Assembly (NCBI RefSeq): GCF_025060755.1
Contig: NZ_JANYUY010000012.1
Location: 1 to 64,000, forward strand
DNA from: Paenibacillus doosanensis
GTDB lineage: Bacteria; Bacillota; Bacilli; Paenibacillales; NBRC-103111
Reading direction: 5' to 3'
Length of the DNA: 64,000 bases
Shown here: positions 8,232-16,679 of the stretch, piece by piece
Numbering within the stretch: the stretch's first letter is position 1
Layout of the letters: each line of letters starts with the position of its first letter
Notes under the pieces: generated by a model
Database searches by the model: none
Told to the model about the DNA's origin: nothing
Seen by the model: the letters and a program-made list of their open reading frames with translations, nothing else
Position numbers and translations under genes: made by a program

Positions 8232-8975
8232 ATGGCAATGAATCCGAAGCAGTCATGGACGGACCGAATGACCGGAAAGGATCTGATCTTCAGCTTCATC
8301 ATCATCGATTTGACGATCGTTACCATCGGGGCCTTGTCTTGGAAATTCGGTTCCGCTCGCGAGCTGATTGACCAGATCTCGTTCGGCTCGGCGCTCTCCA
8401 CCATTTTGCTGGCGATAGTGGCGATGGTGTATTCCTATGTTCAAGCATTGGAAGCCTCGGGCCATAATATGCTAGTCCAGCAAGCGCTGGGAAGAATCAT
8501 CGACAAGGTCGACGAATTTGCTCATATGAAGGAGGAACTGCTTGCACTGAAGCAGGACACACGGACTTATAACGAACATATCCTCGAATCTTTCAACCGG
8601 TTTGCGGAGCAGGCTTCGGCGCATATCGATTCGGTTTTTGAAGTGCTGCGCGAGCAAGGATTGGATGTGCCGGAGGAGCTGGAAAAAGACATCGCCGAAG
8701 TATACCGCAGCAAGTTCAATAGCGAGCTTGCGGCGATCAAGTCGCGTTTTTTGGTCAGCCAGGATAAGCGGCTTATACGCGAGCTCATGGTGTTGATCCA
8801 AACGAGCTTTCAGAGCGGTTACGAAGTCACGCTGCTGGAGCTGGTCGATCTGCTCGTGTATAAAGGCGTGGAGTTCGAGGTAAGGGAGCTCGGCGAAGTG
8901 CTGGCTTCGCTCGAACAGCTCGGTATTGTGGCGATGGCGGATACGGAGCGGGGCAGAGCGGTGCGGATTCAGTAG
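8232..8975 (+). CDS. Membrane-anchored coiled-coil protein of the partner-switch operon
   Basis: I do not recognise the family. The 247-residue protein has two membrane segments near the N-terminus (about 18-42 and 50-72), a helical, charged coiled-coil-like region (about 80-160) and a C-terminal region with a winged-helix-like helical pattern (about 165-245). It begins with an ATG behind GGGGAGG, 21 bases after the STAS gene, and is clearly co-transcribed. Position suggests it is a sensor or effector of the switch rather than a sigma factor: it has no sigma-70 region 2 or 4 signature. Function unknown. Confidence 0.7.
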   Translation: MAMNPKQSWTDRMTGKDLIFSFIIIDLTIVTIGALSWKFGSARELIDQISFGSALSTILLAIVAMVYSYVQALEASGHNMLVQQALGRIIDKVDEFAHMKEELLALKQDTRTYNEHILESFNRFAEQASAHIDSVFEVLREQGLDVPEELEKDIAEVYRSKFNSELAAIKSRFLVSQDKRLIRELMVLIQTSFQSGYEVTLLELVDLLVYKGVEFEVRELGEVLASLEQLGIVAMADTERGRAVRIQ

Positions 8976-9090
8976 CCGGCAGGCTCCTTCCCTGCTGCCA
9001 ATCCGGCGGCGGGACCGGTAAGACGGATTGGCGGCGGAAGGGGCTTGTTTTTAAAAGAGTGGAACAACTGGCCGCAGGACATGACGAAAT

Positions 9091-9120
9091 CACCACGCTT
9101 TTCACTTTTAAAGCGTGGTG
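9091..9120. other. Perfect inverted repeat (hairpin)
   Basis: CACCACGCTT and AAGCGTGGTG pair over 10 bases, extendable by one T-A pair, around an eight-base loop. No U-run follows on either strand, so it is not a textbook terminator. It may act as an mRNA end or processing structure for the flanking convergent genes. Confidence 0.6.
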
Positions 9121-9193
9121 AAAAGAAGATGGAGCAAGCGAGCGCAGTCTGGAGAAGCGCCGGCGTTCTCCTTTGTCCGCGGATCACACTCGC

Positions 9194-9375
9194 AACGGAC
9201 ACAGCGGCCGTTATATCAACGCTATCGGCCTTTTGGGATTTCTAACGGACACAGCTGCAGCTATTTGTTGACAAAGCCGCCTTAGAAAGCCATTCGGAGC
9301 TATGTAAGCGCCAGGGTGACCGTTACGTTTAAAAAGCGTCTGTATGCGGCGAATTTAGCTCCCCCGTGTCCGTTA
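9194..9375. repeat. Short intergenic repeat cluster (AACGGACACAGC)
   Basis: AACGGACACAGC occurs at 9194-9205 and 9244-9255, and its inverse GTGTCCGTTA at 9366-9375. Each plus-strand copy is followed by a C/G-rich stretch and a T-rich step (CGGCCGTTAT, TGCAGCTATT). This resembles a small REP-like family. Confidence 0.55.
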
Positions 9376-9468
9376 CACTGGAAAAAGGAAACAACCGTCC
9401 CCAAAATCCGGTTTCAACAGCGATGGGAGGATCGAATGGCGCCGCAGCGGACTTTTACATCATGCGGA

Positions 9469-10422
9469 CTATTGCTGCTCCGCAAGCTTATCGTAGAAGC
9501 CGATGACCTTCGCTTCGTATTCCTGCGGATAAACGGCATGGGCCTTCACATGATCGGCGCCGGTAACTTGCCACAGCTCGAACCGGTCCTTATGCTTGGA
9601 CCACAGCGATTCGCTGTTGCGGTACGGCACCGAATGGTCGTCAACGCTATGAATAAACAGAATCGGCCGCGGGTAGATCCGGTCGACCGCTCCGAGCCCG
9701 TCTACCTGATCGGGATCGATGCCGGTAAGCGGCGGCAAAATGCCCAAGATCAGCGGCGTGAACGGAATATTCGGAAGATGGGACCATACCGGCAAATTTT
9801 CCTTCAGGTAGGCGGTCAGCTGATTGAACGGACTGTCCGCCACGACGCCCGCAACGGACGGCTCGTCCGCGGCCGCTGTCAGCGCCGTCGTCGCGCCCAT
9901 GGAGAAGCCGTGCAGGGCAATCTTGCCCGGATGCTGCGCGTTCATCCAATCGATGGCTCCCAATAGATCGTATTTCTCCAAATAGCCGACGGAGGTGAGA
10001 GTGCCTTCCGATTCGCCGGAGTTGCGAAAGTCGAACATGAGCACGTTATAGCCTTGCTCTACCAAAGCTTTCGCCAGCTGCAGGGCTTCGGCGTCCGCTT
10101 GCAGCCGATTTTTGCGGTAGCCGTGCGCCATAATAATGTTCATCTTGGCCGGCTCGGATACGCTGGGAAGAAACCAGCCCTTCAGGTTCACATCTTGCGT
10201 CCTGCTTGCGAATTGAACGTCCTCGAAGGCGAGCCCGTAGCTCTCGGGCGACTCCGAAAGCGCCAAGCGGGCGGGATGCGTCAGCTGCCGGCCGACGTAA
10301 ACGGATGCGAGGACGGTGCCGATCGCGAGAACTAGGACAAGCAGTACCGCCGTCCACAGCGTTCTGCGGCGAAGTGTCCTTCGGGGTCGGGCCGCTCTTG
10401 TAATTGCGGGAGTGGGTCGCAT
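9469..10422 (-). CDS. Membrane-anchored alpha/beta hydrolase
   Basis: The 317-residue protein has a basic N-terminus, one membrane anchor (about 19-41) and an extracellular alpha/beta-hydrolase fold. The nucleophile elbow is HGFSMGATTAL, the acid is in HSVDDHSVP and the histidine is in GADHVKA. The fold resembles the Bacillus YqkD/YfhR group of serine aminopeptidase-like hydrolases; the substrate is unknown. The ATG at 10422 is chosen because AAGGAAG lies nine bases upstream. The upstream ATG at 10464 sits only a few bases from a TATAAT box on the same strand and would leave little room for a leader. Confidence 0.85.
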   Translation of the reverse strand: MRPTPAITRAARPRRTLRRRTLWTAVLLVLVLAIGTVLASVYVGRQLTHPARLALSESPESYGLAFEDVQFASRTQDVNLKGWFLPSVSEPAKMNIIMAHGYRKNRLQADAEALQLAKALVEQGYNVLMFDFRNSGESEGTLTSVGYLEKYDLLGAIDWMNAQHPGKIALHGFSMGATTALTAAADEPSVAGVVADSPFNQLTAYLKENLPVWSHLPNIPFTPLILGILPPLTGIDPDQVDGLGAVDRIYPRPILFIHSVDDHSVPYRNSESLWSKHKDRFELWQVTGADHVKAHAVYPQEYEAKVIGFYDKLAEQQ

Positions 10423-10469
10423 AGGAAAGTGCTTCCTTTCTACCGGTAGTAAATGAAAACGCATGTATC

Positions 10470-10499
10470 ATTATACGATACCTTGCCCGGCAGCAACAG
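10470..10499 (-). promoter_or_regulatory. Putative promoter of the alpha/beta hydrolase gene
   Basis: TATAAT reads on the minus strand at 10470-10475. CTGTTG at 10494-10499, 18 bases upstream, is a poor but possible -35 element. Confidence 0.35.
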
Positions 10500-10519
10500 C
10501 GTTTTCTCGGCTTCAGCCG

Positions 10520-11701
10520 CTACCGGTACCGGTGATACAGCCAGGAAGCGGCGCCGCCAAGCAGCAGCAGGCCGGCCGCCTGGAGCCAGCTGCCCATGGA
10601 GAAGCCGGCGGGAACAAACAGAATCGCCAGTATGACAAGGTGTACGGCGCGGCGCACGATGCCGACGGAACGCTTATGCAGCTCCGGGGGCAGCGGATAG
10701 ATGCGCTGCCATAAATGCTCCTTGTAATAGCGCTTCAAGTCCGAGAGCTGCAAGGCGCTGAATAAGGCGACGACAATATAGACGACGGCCGCCGGCCAGG
10801 TGCCGGTCACGGATAGCAGCAGCAATACCCCGATAACGGTGATGCGCAGCGAAATGCCGAACAGCTCCGAACGAAACCAGACGATCGAGTACAAATAAAC
10901 ATAGGCGGATTCCGCGCGGAACGGAATCTTGACCCAGCGCTGGATGGACAAGCGGGTATTACGCGCCTTGCCCTGCACCTGCGGCACGTCGATAAACCAG
11001 TTCAATATCCGGTATACCGCGGCGCGATGGCGCTTCTCCAGATCGATCAGCTGCATCCAGTGAACCGGATATTTGCGCGGCCAGCGAAGGCAGACGAGAT
11101 AAAGAAGCAAGCCTGCGGCCGGCAGCAGAATGCCGTAAGGGGGCTCGAAGGCGATAACGACGTAGGCGGCGAAGGCGGACAGCGCCCAGCGAAGCAGCGC
11201 CAGCCAGCGGCGCGCGGCAGGCTCTTGCAGCTGCTGCTCGAACCATTTGCCGTATACGAGTGCGGCCTTGAACAAGGCCCACACGAGCAGCAGCAGGACG
11301 AACCGGGAGGCGGCGGCCTCGGTCATTTTGGCGTACAGCGGCCATACGATCAGCCAGGCGGCAATCGCCCCGGCGAGCTGAAGCATAAGCGCTTTTTGCA
11401 GCGCCGCTTGCAGATAGAGCGCCATTCCCTTCTCTTGCGGCAGCAGAAACAGCGTGTCCGCTTCCTGCAAATACGTGCGGACTTTTCCCGACATCAGCAT
11501 AATCCACATGAGCGCGGCGGCAGGCAGCTGCCAGGGAAAGGCCGGCGTAACCCATTGAAGGAACAGATGGTACCCGATGGAAAATAGCAGCAGAGCCGTC
11601 AGCGCGGCCATCGACGCGCTCTGCAGCGCGTAGTGAAGATAAGGGAGGATTTCTTGCAGAAATCCCGCTGTCCGCCGGCGGTACAAGGCTTTCATATCCA
11701 T
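10520..11701 (-). CDS. ecsB: ABC transporter permease EcsB
   Basis: The 393-residue membrane protein has about ten hydrophobic segments and the EcsB-type N-terminus (basic MKALYRRR start, then FLQEILPYLHYALQSA). It pairs with the ATPase encoded immediately upstream through a TAATG stop/start overlap. In Bacillus and Staphylococcus, EcsAB is needed for protein secretion, competence and regulated proteolysis in the membrane and is thought to export peptides. The loop motif LLPQEKGM after the third helix pair is characteristic of the family. Confidence in EcsB is high because of both sequence and gene pairing. Confidence 0.87.
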   Translation of the reverse strand: MDMKALYRRRTAGFLQEILPYLHYALQSASMAALTALLLFSIGYHLFLQWVTPAFPWQLPAAALMWIMLMSGKVRTYLQEADTLFLLPQEKGMALYLQAALQKALMLQLAGAIAAWLIVWPLYAKMTEAAASRFVLLLLVWALFKAALVYGKWFEQQLQEPAARRWLALLRWALSAFAAYVVIAFEPPYGILLPAAGLLLYLVCLRWPRKYPVHWMQLIDLEKRHRAAVYRILNWFIDVPQVQGKARNTRLSIQRWVKIPFRAESAYVYLYSIVWFRSELFGISLRITVIGVLLLLSVTGTWPAAVVYIVVALFSALQLSDLKRYYKEHLWQRIYPLPPELHKRSVGIVRRAVHLVILAILFVPAGFSMGSWLQAAGLLLLGGAASWLYHRYR

Positions 11702-12447
11702 TACCGCGAACCGCCCCTTGTGACCAATTCGTAGAATACGTCATCCAGCGGCGCTCCGGGCAGCCCGGCCGCCTGCTGCAGGGCGGGAACGGGGCCGGAT
11801 ACGATCAGCTTGCCCTGATGCATCACCAGAAACCGGTCGCAGTAACGCTCGATGGTCGCGAGAATATGCGAGCTGATCAGAATGGAGGCGCCGCTCTGCT
11901 TCACGCTCACCATCAGCTCAAGCAGCGAACGCATGCTTAAAGGGTCGAGTCCGAGAAACGGCTCGTCGATAATATACAGTTCCGGCTGCACGAGGAAGGC
12001 GCACATGATCATGACTTTTTGGCGCATTCCTTTGGACAGATGCGAAGCCATCCGGCCGGTTAGCGACTCCATCTGAAACTGCTCAAGCAGCGGGCGCATC
12101 CGCTGTTCATACGTCGGTTTGTCCAATTGATAGGCCATCGCGGCCAGCTCCAGATGCTCCTGAACCGTCAATTCTTCATATAATAAAGGACTCTCGGGAA
12201 CGTAAGCGAACGTTTTGCGGTACTGCTCCCGGGAGTCCGCAAGCGTGCTTCCTTTGAGCCGAATTTCTCCCTTATGCGGCAGCATCAGTCCGAGAATATG
12301 CTTGATCGTCGTGCTTTTGCCGGCGCCGTTCAAGCCGATCAGCCCGATCATTTCCCCCGGCTGCATATGGAAGGACAGATCGTGCAGCACGGGCTGCTGG
12401 CGGCTGTAGCCTCCGGTAACGTGATCGACTTCCAGGATCGCTTTCAT
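11701..12447 (-). CDS. ecsA: ABC transporter ATP-binding protein EcsA
   Basis: The 248-residue ATPase has Walker A GLNGAGKST, signature LSKGMRQK, Walker B LYIIDEP followed by FLGLDPLS, and a switch histidine in SSHILATIERYCD. The LSKGMRQK signature and length match EcsA. It is the first gene of the ecsAB pair, with no third gene such as ecsC visible. The ATG at 12447 has a GGAGG-like site just upstream (reverse of CCTCCTCG). Confidence 0.9.
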   Translation of the reverse strand: MKAILEVDHVTGGYSRQQPVLHDLSFHMQPGEMIGLIGLNGAGKSTTIKHILGLMLPHKGEIRLKGSTLADSREQYRKTFAYVPESPLLYEELTVQEHLELAAMAYQLDKPTYEQRMRPLLEQFQMESLTGRMASHLSKGMRQKVMIMCAFLVQPELYIIDEPFLGLDPLSMRSLLELMVSVKQSGASILISSHILATIERYCDRFLVMHQGKLIVSGPVPALQQAAGLPGAPLDDVFYELVTRGGSR

Positions 12448-12685
12448 GCGGTAACCTCCTCGTAGGGGCTTATATCTTATTAGACTAACGGAAATGGCGG
12501 CTTATTTCCAGTCGGGGCTCCGTAGCGGGCCGGAAGGCCGTTCAGATCCGCTGTCTTGCAGAGCCCAAACCGCCGGCGGCTGGGCGAAGCATGGAACTTT
12601 GCACGTGTTTCGAGCGTTTAATTTAACAGCGGATTATTTGATTGTAATGCATGACGGGAGGATATTACGGGAGGGGGCGGTTGGG

Positions 12686-13024
12686 ATGGTTTTGCGCAAA
12701 GCGTCGGCTGCGGTCGGGGGAATCGCTTCGTTAACGGCGATGGTTCTCTGGTATATGCTTCATTATGCCAATCCGTATTCCGGCGATGCTCAGCCGGATG
12801 CGGTATGGATTACGTTTTTCATGCTGTTCGCGCCGGCAGTTATCGCACTCGTCGGGGTAACGATCAAGCAGCCGGTTTTGCTGGCGGCGGCTTTTGTCTG
12901 GTCGGCCCCGGTCAGCTTGTATTTGCTTATGACACCGGGAATTTTCGCTGTATACGGCCCGATTTCTTTCGCTTACTTGGCAAGCGCGCTGATGATGAGG
13001 CGGGGGGCCGCGTCTTCCCGGTAG
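12686..13024 (+). CDS. Small hypothetical membrane protein
   Basis: No family is recognised. The 112-residue product has three to four hydrophobic segments and a basic C-terminus (MMRRGAASSR). The frame is open back to 12494, but those 64 codons lack protein character. The ATG at 12686 is chosen because GGAGGGGG stands about nine bases before it. It is divergent from ecsAB and convergent with the dicarboxylate transporter gene. Confidence 0.6.
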   Translation: MVLRKASAAVGGIASLTAMVLWYMLHYANPYSGDAQPDAVWITFFMLFAPAVIALVGVTIKQPVLLAAAFVWSAPVSLYLLMTPGIFAVYGPISFAYLASALMMRRGAASSR

Positions 13025-13070
13025 CTTGCGCTGCCGCAATGGACCATCGCGCGTCAGCCAAGCAAATTCA

Positions 13071-13113
13071 AAATCCCATGATTCCCCTTATTCAGGGAGG
13101 AACCATGGGATTG
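13071..13113 (-). terminator. Likely terminator of the malic enzyme-dctP operon
   Basis: AATCCCATG pairs with CATGGGATT, and an inner TTCC(C)C/GGGAGGAA arm extends the stem. Read on the minus strand it is followed by a T-rich tail (ATTTTGAATTT). It can also serve the small membrane-protein gene from the other side. Confidence 0.6.
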
Positions 13114-13183
13114 ATTATTTAACGTTAAAACCGGCTCGGAACGCGGGCGCTCCTCTTGGAAAGAACGGCGATAGACGCTTTTC

Positions 13184-14494
13184 TTATGCTTCGGATGCGC
13201 CTGCCAGCTTGCCGCTTTCGCCGGAGAACAGGCCGCTTGCCTCTGCCTCCGCGGTCGGCTCTTCGATACCGAACTGCTTCTCGCTCTTGGCGATGACGAC
13301 GGTCGCAACGCTGTTGCCGATCAGGTTGGTGATCGCCCGCGCTTCGGACATGAAGCGGTCGACGCCGAGCAGGATCGCCATGCCTTCGATCGGTATTACA
13401 TTGCCCGGCACTGCGGCGAGCGTAGCGGCCAGCGTGATGAAGCCGGAGCCGGTGACTCCCGCAGCCCCTTTGGAAGTAAGCATCAGCACGCCGAGCACGG
13501 TCAAAATTTGAATCCAGGAGAGCTCGATGCCGTAAGCTTGCGCGATGAACAGCGCGGCCATCGACAAATAAATTGAAGTGCCGTCGAGATTGAAGGAGTA
13601 GCCGGTCGGAACGACAAGGCCGACGACCGACTTGGAACAGCCGTATTTCTCCAGCCGCTGCATCAGACGGGGCAGCGCCGATTCCGACGAGGAGGTGCCG
13701 AGCACGAGTAAAATTTCTTCCTTAATGTATTTCAGCAGGTTGAAAATGCTGAAGCCGTATATTTTGGCAACGGCGCCGAGCACGATGACGACGAACAAGA
13801 ACATCGTAATGTAAACCGAGCCCATCATTTTGCCCAGAGAGAACAAGGAGCCGATGCCGAACTTGCCGATCGTATAAGCCATGGCTCCGCCGGCCGCAAA
13901 CGGGGAGATGCGCATGATGATGCCGACCAGACGGAAGAAAATTTCGTTCATTTTCTCGAAGAATGCAGTTACCGGCTTGGCCTTGTCGCCCATGCCGGCC
14001 ATAGCGAGACCGAACAGCACGGAGAAGAACAGCACCGGAAGCATGTCGCCTTTCGCCAGGGCGCCGACGACGCTGTCGGGGATGACGCTGACGACAAAAT
14101 CGACGAAGCCGTGCGGCGTTTCGGCGGCCTGCTTGGCGTATTTGGCGACGTCGGCGGCGTTCTTGCCGACATTGCTGATATCCATGCCGGCGCCGGGCTT
14201 GACCAGATACATAATGGCGATGCCGATAGCCATCGCGAACGTCGTTATGACCTCGAAGTAGATCAGCGCTTTGCCGCCGATCCGCCCGATTTTTTTCATA
14301 TCGCCCATATTGGCGAAGCCGATGACGATCGTGAAGAAGACGATCGGCGCGATGATCATTTTGATCAGCTTGACGAAAATATCGCCGAGAACTTTAAGCT
14401 GAACGCCGAAGGACGGGAAAAACTGACCGATCAAAATACCGACGACGATGGCGAGCAGCACCTGCACGGTCAAGTTTTTAAAGTTGATTCGCAT
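13184..14494 (-). CDS. dctP: C4-dicarboxylate:cation symporter DctP (DAACS family)
   Basis: The 436-residue transporter belongs to the dicarboxylate/amino acid:cation symporter family. Visible are the conserved N-terminal helices (LLAIVVGILIGQFFP), the serine-rich hairpin motif GTSSSESALPRLMQ, and the SFNLDGTSIYLSMAALFIAQ and TSKGAAGVTGSGFITLAAT motifs that form the substrate site. It lies 38 bases downstream of an NAD-type malic enzyme on the same strand, and the window also encodes DctS, DctR and DctB, so a malate/fumarate/succinate role (B. subtilis DctP-like) is favoured over glutamate. The ATG has AGAGGGG eight bases upstream. Confidence 0.85.
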   Translation of the reverse strand: MRINFKNLTVQVLLAIVVGILIGQFFPSFGVQLKVLGDIFVKLIKMIIAPIVFFTIVIGFANMGDMKKIGRIGGKALIYFEVITTFAMAIGIAIMYLVKPGAGMDISNVGKNAADVAKYAKQAAETPHGFVDFVVSVIPDSVVGALAKGDMLPVLFFSVLFGLAMAGMGDKAKPVTAFFEKMNEIFFRLVGIIMRISPFAAGGAMAYTIGKFGIGSLFSLGKMMGSVYITMFLFVVIVLGAVAKIYGFSIFNLLKYIKEEILLVLGTSSSESALPRLMQRLEKYGCSKSVVGLVVPTGYSFNLDGTSIYLSMAALFIAQAYGIELSWIQILTVLGVLMLTSKGAAGVTGSGFITLAATLAAVPGNVIPIEGMAILLGVDRFMSEARAITNLIGNSVATVVIAKSEKQFGIEEPTAEAEASGLFSGESGKLAGASEA

Positions 14495-14532
14495 GGATGA
14501 CCCCTCTTTTCTTCATATGGTTAGGTTGCCCG

Positions 14533-15990
14533 TTAACGGGTTATTTGAACAGTTTTGCCTGCGCCTGCAGCCGAATCCGGACGCGCCGTTTTGCGGGCGA
14601 CGCCGCTGGCATAGGCCGCTTCGATCACGGCCTCGCGGACCCGCTCGACGACCGATTGGTTGAAAACGCTGGGAATGATGTAATATTCGCTGAGCTCTTC
14701 GTCGCTGACGACCGCTGCGATGGCTTTGGCCGCGGCCAGCTTCATTTCCTCCGTCACGCGGGAAGCGCGGCAGTCCAGCACGCCCCGGAAAATGCCGGGG
14801 AAACACAGCACGTTGTTGATTTGGTTCGGGTAGTCCGAACGCCCGGTCGCCATAACGCGGACATACGGCTCCGCCTCTTCGGGGGAAATCTCCGGCGTCG
14901 GATTGGCCATGGCGAAAACGATCGGATCGGCCGCCATGCGCTGAATATCTTGAACCTTCAGGACGCCGGGTCCCGACACCCCGATAAACACGTCGGCGCC
15001 GCGGATCACTTCGGACAGCGTGCCGCTTAAGCAGTCGGGATTCGTATGCTCGGCGTACCACTGCCAGGCTTCGTTCGGATACGTCTCGCCGCGGACGATA
15101 GCGCCGGCGCGGTCGACGCCGATAATGTTGCGGACGCCTGCGGCTATCAGCATCTTGGAGCAGGCGATGCCGGCAGCGCCGATGCCGCAGACGACCACCT
15201 TGCATTGCTCCAGCGACTTGCCGACGAGCTTGACCGCGTTAAGCAGCCCGGCGAGCAGGACGACGGCCGTGCCGTGCTGATCGTCGTGGAATACCGGAAT
15301 ATCCAGCTCCTCGATCAGCCGCCGTTCGATTTCGAAGCAGCGCGGAGAGGAAATATCCTCCAGATTAATGCCGCCGAAGGAAGGGGCGATCGCCTTGACC
15401 GCTGCGATGATTTCTTCGGTATTCTGCGTATCGAGGCAGATCGGAAACGCGTCGACGCCGGCGAATTGCTTGAACAATACGGCTTTGCCTTCCATGACGG
15501 GCATCGCGGCTTCCGGTCCGATATTGCCGAGGCCGAGTACGGCGGAGCCGTCCGATACGACCGCGATCGTATTGCGCTTGATCGTCAAGGAATGCGCGCG
15601 CGAAGGCTTCTCGTGGATGGCCATGCAAACCCGGGCGACGCCGGGAGTATAGACTCTGGAGAGGTCGTCGCGGTTTTTGATCGGCGTTTTCGGAATCGTT
15701 TCGAGCTTGCCGCCGATATGCAGCAGAAAGGTCTGGTCGGAGACATGAATGACCTTAACGCCGGGAACGGCGCCGACCGCCTTCACGATCAGGTCGGTAT
15801 GCTTTTGGTCGTAGACGTTGACCGTGATATCGCGGACGGTCGTCGTTTTATCCGAGCGGCTGACGTCAATCGCGATAATATCTCCTCCCGTATCGCTGAC
15901 GGCCGTGGCGATTTGGCCGAAGGAAGCGGTTTCTTTATCGAGTTCAAGACGCAAAATGATGCTGGTATGAGCGCCGGATGGAATGGACAT
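14533..15990 (-). CDS. NAD(P)-dependent malic enzyme with N-terminal ACT domain
   Basis: The product of about 485 residues converts malate to pyruvate and CO2. An ACT-like regulatory domain (about 5-85) precedes the malic enzyme domains. The catalytic tyrosine is in SRVYTPGVARVC, the metal-binding acids are in FHDDQHGTAVV and the dinucleotide-binding loop is CGIGAAGIACS. Several Bacilli malic enzymes carry such an ACT domain. The ATG at 15990 has GGGGGAAG about nine bases upstream; a TTG at 16008 is a weaker alternative. It is the first gene of an operon with dctP, linking dicarboxylate uptake to pyruvate formation, and has a cre-like site upstream. Confidence 0.9.
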   Translation of the reverse strand: MSIPSGAHTSIILRLELDKETASFGQIATAVSDTGGDIIAIDVSRSDKTTTVRDITVNVYDQKHTDLIVKAVGAVPGVKVIHVSDQTFLLHIGGKLETIPKTPIKNRDDLSRVYTPGVARVCMAIHEKPSRAHSLTIKRNTIAVVSDGSAVLGLGNIGPEAAMPVMEGKAVLFKQFAGVDAFPICLDTQNTEEIIAAVKAIAPSFGGINLEDISSPRCFEIERRLIEELDIPVFHDDQHGTAVVLLAGLLNAVKLVGKSLEQCKVVVCGIGAAGIACSKMLIAAGVRNIIGVDRAGAIVRGETYPNEAWQWYAEHTNPDCLSGTLSEVIRGADVFIGVSGPGVLKVQDIQRMAADPIVFAMANPTPEISPEEAEPYVRVMATGRSDYPNQINNVLCFPGIFRGVLDCRASRVTEEMKLAAAKAIAAVVSDEELSEYYIIPSVFNQSVVERVREAVIEAAYASGVARKTARPDSAAGAGKTVQITR

Positions 15991-16029
15991 GCGGATCACT
16001 TCCCCCAATGTTTATTTTCTGTAGGCTTA

Positions 16030-16043
16030 TGTTATCGCTTACA
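16030..16043 (-). promoter_or_regulatory. Putative CcpA cre site upstream of the malic enzyme gene
   Basis: TGTTATCGCTTACA matches the consensus TGWNANCGNTNWCA at every defined position. It lies about 40 bases upstream of the malic enzyme start, where CcpA binding would repress transcription when glucose is present. The assignment is by motif only. Confidence 0.6.
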
Positions 16044-16165
16044 AAACAATTTGTGAATCATTTGGCCATATTGGTGCTTTTGGTCATTTTGGTCGCGGAG
16101 GACGGGTATATTATTGTAGAGGATATGAGCTGACAGCGGCATGAAGAGATGGTAACGAGAAGAAA

Positions 16166-16195
16166 TTGACATACCCTATGGGGGTATATTATAAT
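16166..16195 (+). promoter_or_regulatory. copZ promoter with embedded CsoR-type copper operator
   Basis: TTGACA (16166-16171) and TATAAT (16190-16195) are separated by 18 bases. The spacer contains ATACCCTATGGGGGTAT (16171-16187), the GC-rich inverted repeat recognised by the copper-sensing repressor CsoR in Bacilli. Repressor binding would occlude the promoter, and Cu(I) would relieve it. csoR itself is not in the window. Confidence 0.88.
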
Positions 16196-16216
16196 CGGTG
16201 TAAAGGAGTGATACTT

Positions 16217-16417
16217 ATGCAAACCATCACATTGAAAGTGGAAGGGATGTCCTGCAATCATTGCGTGAACTCCATCGAAGGGGCATTGAAAGAGCTTGGC
16301 GCGTCGGGCCATGTTAACCTTGGCGATAAATCGGTCACCGTTTCTTACGACGAGAACAAGCTGAACGAAGCGGCGATCAAAGAAGCGATCGAAGATCAGG
16401 GATATGACGTAAATTAA
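16217..16417 (+). CDS. copZ: Copper chaperone CopZ
   Basis: This 66-residue heavy-metal-associated domain has the Cu(I)-binding motif GMSCNHC near the N-terminus and the EDQGYDV end of the fold. Length and sequence match CopZ, which passes Cu(I) to the CopA ATPase. The ATG at 16217 follows AAAGGAGTG; the frame extends further upstream only into the promoter. The copA gene usually found next to copZ is absent here, and a terminator follows at once, so copZ is monocistronic in this genome. A CopC-CopD fusion lies 27 kb away. Confidence 0.93.
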   Translation: MQTITLKVEGMSCNHCVNSIEGALKELGASGHVNLGDKSVTVSYDENKLNEAAIKEAIEDQGYDVN

Positions 16418-16471
16418 CTGTTCTCTTTGTTCTTTAAACAGAGCTGCCGCCGCACGGGCAGCCGATATAAG

Positions 16472-16510
16472 GCGCGGGCCGGGAAGCGATTCCTAGGCTC
16501 GCGCTTTTTT
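16472..16510 (+). terminator. Intrinsic terminator of copZ
   Basis: GCGCGGGCC pairs with GGCTCGCGC (one G-U pair) and is followed by six Ts. Repeat copy A begins two bases after the last T. Confidence 0.88.
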
Positions 16511-16511
16511 G

Positions 16512-16678
16512 TTGTTTAGGAAATGATGCGCAGCAAGCAGCAATATCCTGTGGAAATCCGTGGGCTCCCCCGAAAGTAAAGTCTACCCTACCCATAGAAC
16601 AATCCCAGAGGAAGGGTTAGAGGCCGATCCAGCCTAGGCTGGATGCGGACGGAATAAGCTTCAGAGCATCACGTCACT
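16512..16678 (+). repeat. Dispersed repeat, module 1, copy A (167 bp)
   Basis: Starts TTGTTTAGGAAATGATGCGC and ends GCATCACGTCACT. Inside are GGGCTCCCCCGAAAG, a CCATAGAAC segment, GAGGAAGGGTTAGA, and the palindrome CCAGCCTAGGCTGG. It matches 33828-33982 (opposite strand) nearly throughout and 45242-45353 over its first two-thirds. Compared with the other copies it has small insertions near the start and in the CTACC segment. No gene is encoded. Confidence 0.9.
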
Positions 16679-16679
16679 G

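Larger units (their letters stand above)
8976..9468. other. Gene-free stretch with hairpin and short repeats
   Basis: No supported gene lies in these roughly 490 bases between the partner-switch operon and the convergent hydrolase gene. They hold a strong hairpin (9091-9120) and three copies of an ACGGACAC-type string. Confidence 0.6.

Noticed and set aside
12494-12685. N-terminal extension of the small membrane protein
   Set aside because: No ribosome binding site and no protein-like character; ATG 12686 has a good site.
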